Shown here piece after piece: positions 63,060 through 64,000 of a stretch of 64,000 bases of DNA. The translations under genes were made by a program, and so were the position numbers. The stretch is from contig BCIA01000004.1 of the NCBI GenBank assembly GCA_001599815.1, positions 4,242,082 to 4,306,081 on the forward strand, written 5' to 3'. How positions within the stretch are numbered: position 1 is the first letter of the stretch; every line of letters starts with the position of its first letter. The stretch comes from Furcasterigmium furcatum (lineage: Eukaryota; Ascomycota; Sordariomycetes; Glomerellales; Plectosphaerellaceae). The notes beneath the pieces were generated by a model, which saw only the letters and a list, made by a program, of their open reading frames with translations, had not been told where the DNA came from and made no database searches.

Positions 63060-64000
63060 CTTTGAACGGAGGACGAAACAGGTACAACAGCAACGATGGC
63101 GAGGGCGAGACTGATGTTGTCACCGGTGGTCGTGATAAAGGGAGTGAATATTCAGAACAAGCATGCTCAAGGAACCAGACGAAGCATGGAAGTTGTGGCA
63201 TCCACACTCGAACATCTCCGGCAACCCGGATACCTAACTTGGCCCCTTACATGGACGGCTGAAGCTGGGAGGTTCCATTACCTGAACGGATGAACGCCTG
63301 CAGGAGCACTCTACCGGCACCATTCATGCACCATTTATGGAGAAGGAAGGTCGCCTGTGCAGCGAAATCGAGCGGAAGACACTACTACTCGGTAACCCGA
63401 GAGCGAGAAGGAGCCACCTGAGTGCGATTGTACCACTCAGGTCCATCCACTCGGATGTCAGCCTGTTACACTGTATTAGGAAGGGACGGGACCCTCGGAT
63501 GTTGCGAGTGCGATTGTGCCTATGGAGCATCTCGACTCGCCCCGGACTGGCACCTTTGGCTGGCATGGGATGAGAAGACCTGAGGGTCGCAAAATATATC
63601 GCCGGTCCAGTTAGAACTAGCAGGAGTCGGTGAGGTGGTCTGTGGACCTATGTCCAGTTCAGAAGGAGGCCATCTCGACTTGCTGAAGTCAAGAGGTCAT
63701 CTCAATTCAGGTATCAAAGGATCGATGAGGTGGTCGTTGGAACATCTTCCGGTTCAGTAAGATGCCGTCTGAATTATCTGAGGCCTGATCTGAAGTCTGC
63801 TGGTCGAAGGTCGTGCCGAGGGCAGTGTCACATGCCCCGGGGGTTAAAGGGGGGACCGTCGCACTATGACCAATGGCAGCGCTTCACCCAGATCGCCATC
63901 TGCTGAACTGCATGCTCCAAATCGGTGGCCCCTGGTCCAAAATCCGGTGGGACTGGAACCTCCACCGAGCTTGACCTCCTGTGCCGCCACGAATTTCTTC
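63060..64000. other. Right end of window with repeat copy C
   Basis: Promoter of the oxygenase gene to about 63500, then repeat copy C. No supported coding sequence; the last 150 bases are unassigned. Confidence 0.45.
63627..63830. repeat. Dispersed repeat, copy C, internally duplicated
   Basis: Shares GAGGCCATCTCGA, then CTTG...TCAAG (63666 onward) and the right end TGATCTGAAGTCTGCTGGTC with copies A and B, and GTCGTGCCGAGGGC with copy A. It is duplicated inside: TCGGTGAGGTGGTC (63627) recurs as TCGATGAGGTGGTC (63722), a 95-bp offset, with similar following sequence. It is the most decayed copy. Confidence 0.65.

Noticed and set aside
1..64000. CRISPR arrays, operons, Shine-Dalgarno sites or other prokaryotic signals
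   Set aside because: None seen; intron-rich genes, nuclear-type tRNA intron and fungal protein families make the DNA eukaryotic.
1..64000. Intact transposase, reverse transcriptase or viral genes
   Set aside because: No open frame with such motifs is visible; the only repeat family found is short and non-coding.

Overview
The window looks like nuclear DNA of a filamentous ascomycete (Pezizomycotina, most likely Sordariomycetes). The genes carry short spliceosomal introns (about 47-120 nt, with a few of 125-330) with GTRNGT donors and CTAAC/CTGAC branch sites. Start codons often sit in ACC/ACA-ATG context. The gene content is typically fungal: Zn2Cys6 regulators, psi-producing oxygenase, ADP/ATP carrier, Scd6, Sog2. 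Coordinates below come from joining exons by eye. I could run no alignments.

Left part (1-26.5 kb), mostly housekeeping: a Zn2Cys6 regulator with a fungal_trans domain; an SCP2-type thiolase convergent with a short-chain reductase; a KCTD/Whi2-type BTB protein; a coiled-coil protein that may be the spindle-pole protein SnaD; an intron-containing tRNA; a cytochrome-b5/MAPR-like membrane protein; a GPI-type cupredoxin; a CENP-X/MHF2 histone-fold protein; the mitochondrial ADP/ATP carrier; and a head-to-head pair of ribosomal protein genes, eS25 and uS7. The eS25 model needs a 2-nt microexon.

Middle (27-45 kb): GNAT acetyltransferase, Atx1 copper chaperone, TCF25/Rqc1, Scd6/Lsm14, a small secreted protein, glutathione reductase with two in-frame starts, a short RecQ helicase, and the RAM-pathway LRR protein Sog2. 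Telomere-like TTAGGGTT boxes lie just upstream of, or between, the translation and mRNA-turnover genes.

Right part (45.7-64 kb), accessory: aldehyde dehydrogenase, two Zn2Cys6 regulators, two FAD-dependent amine/amino-acid oxidases and an APC-family permease, arranged partly as divergent pairs. This looks like an amine or amino-acid utilisation cluster. Next to it is a 14-exon psi-producing oxygenase (dioxygenase-P450 fusion). Its peroxidase motifs are intact, but its P450 half has lost the heme-thiolate cysteine, and a TAG codon stands where a conserved Trp is expected.

Three copies of a dispersed, degenerate repeat built from units of about 31 bp lie at about 8.4, 50.0 and 63.7 kb. Two stretches of more than 2.4 kb (16.8-19.3 and 21.9-24.7 kb) hold nothing I can call.
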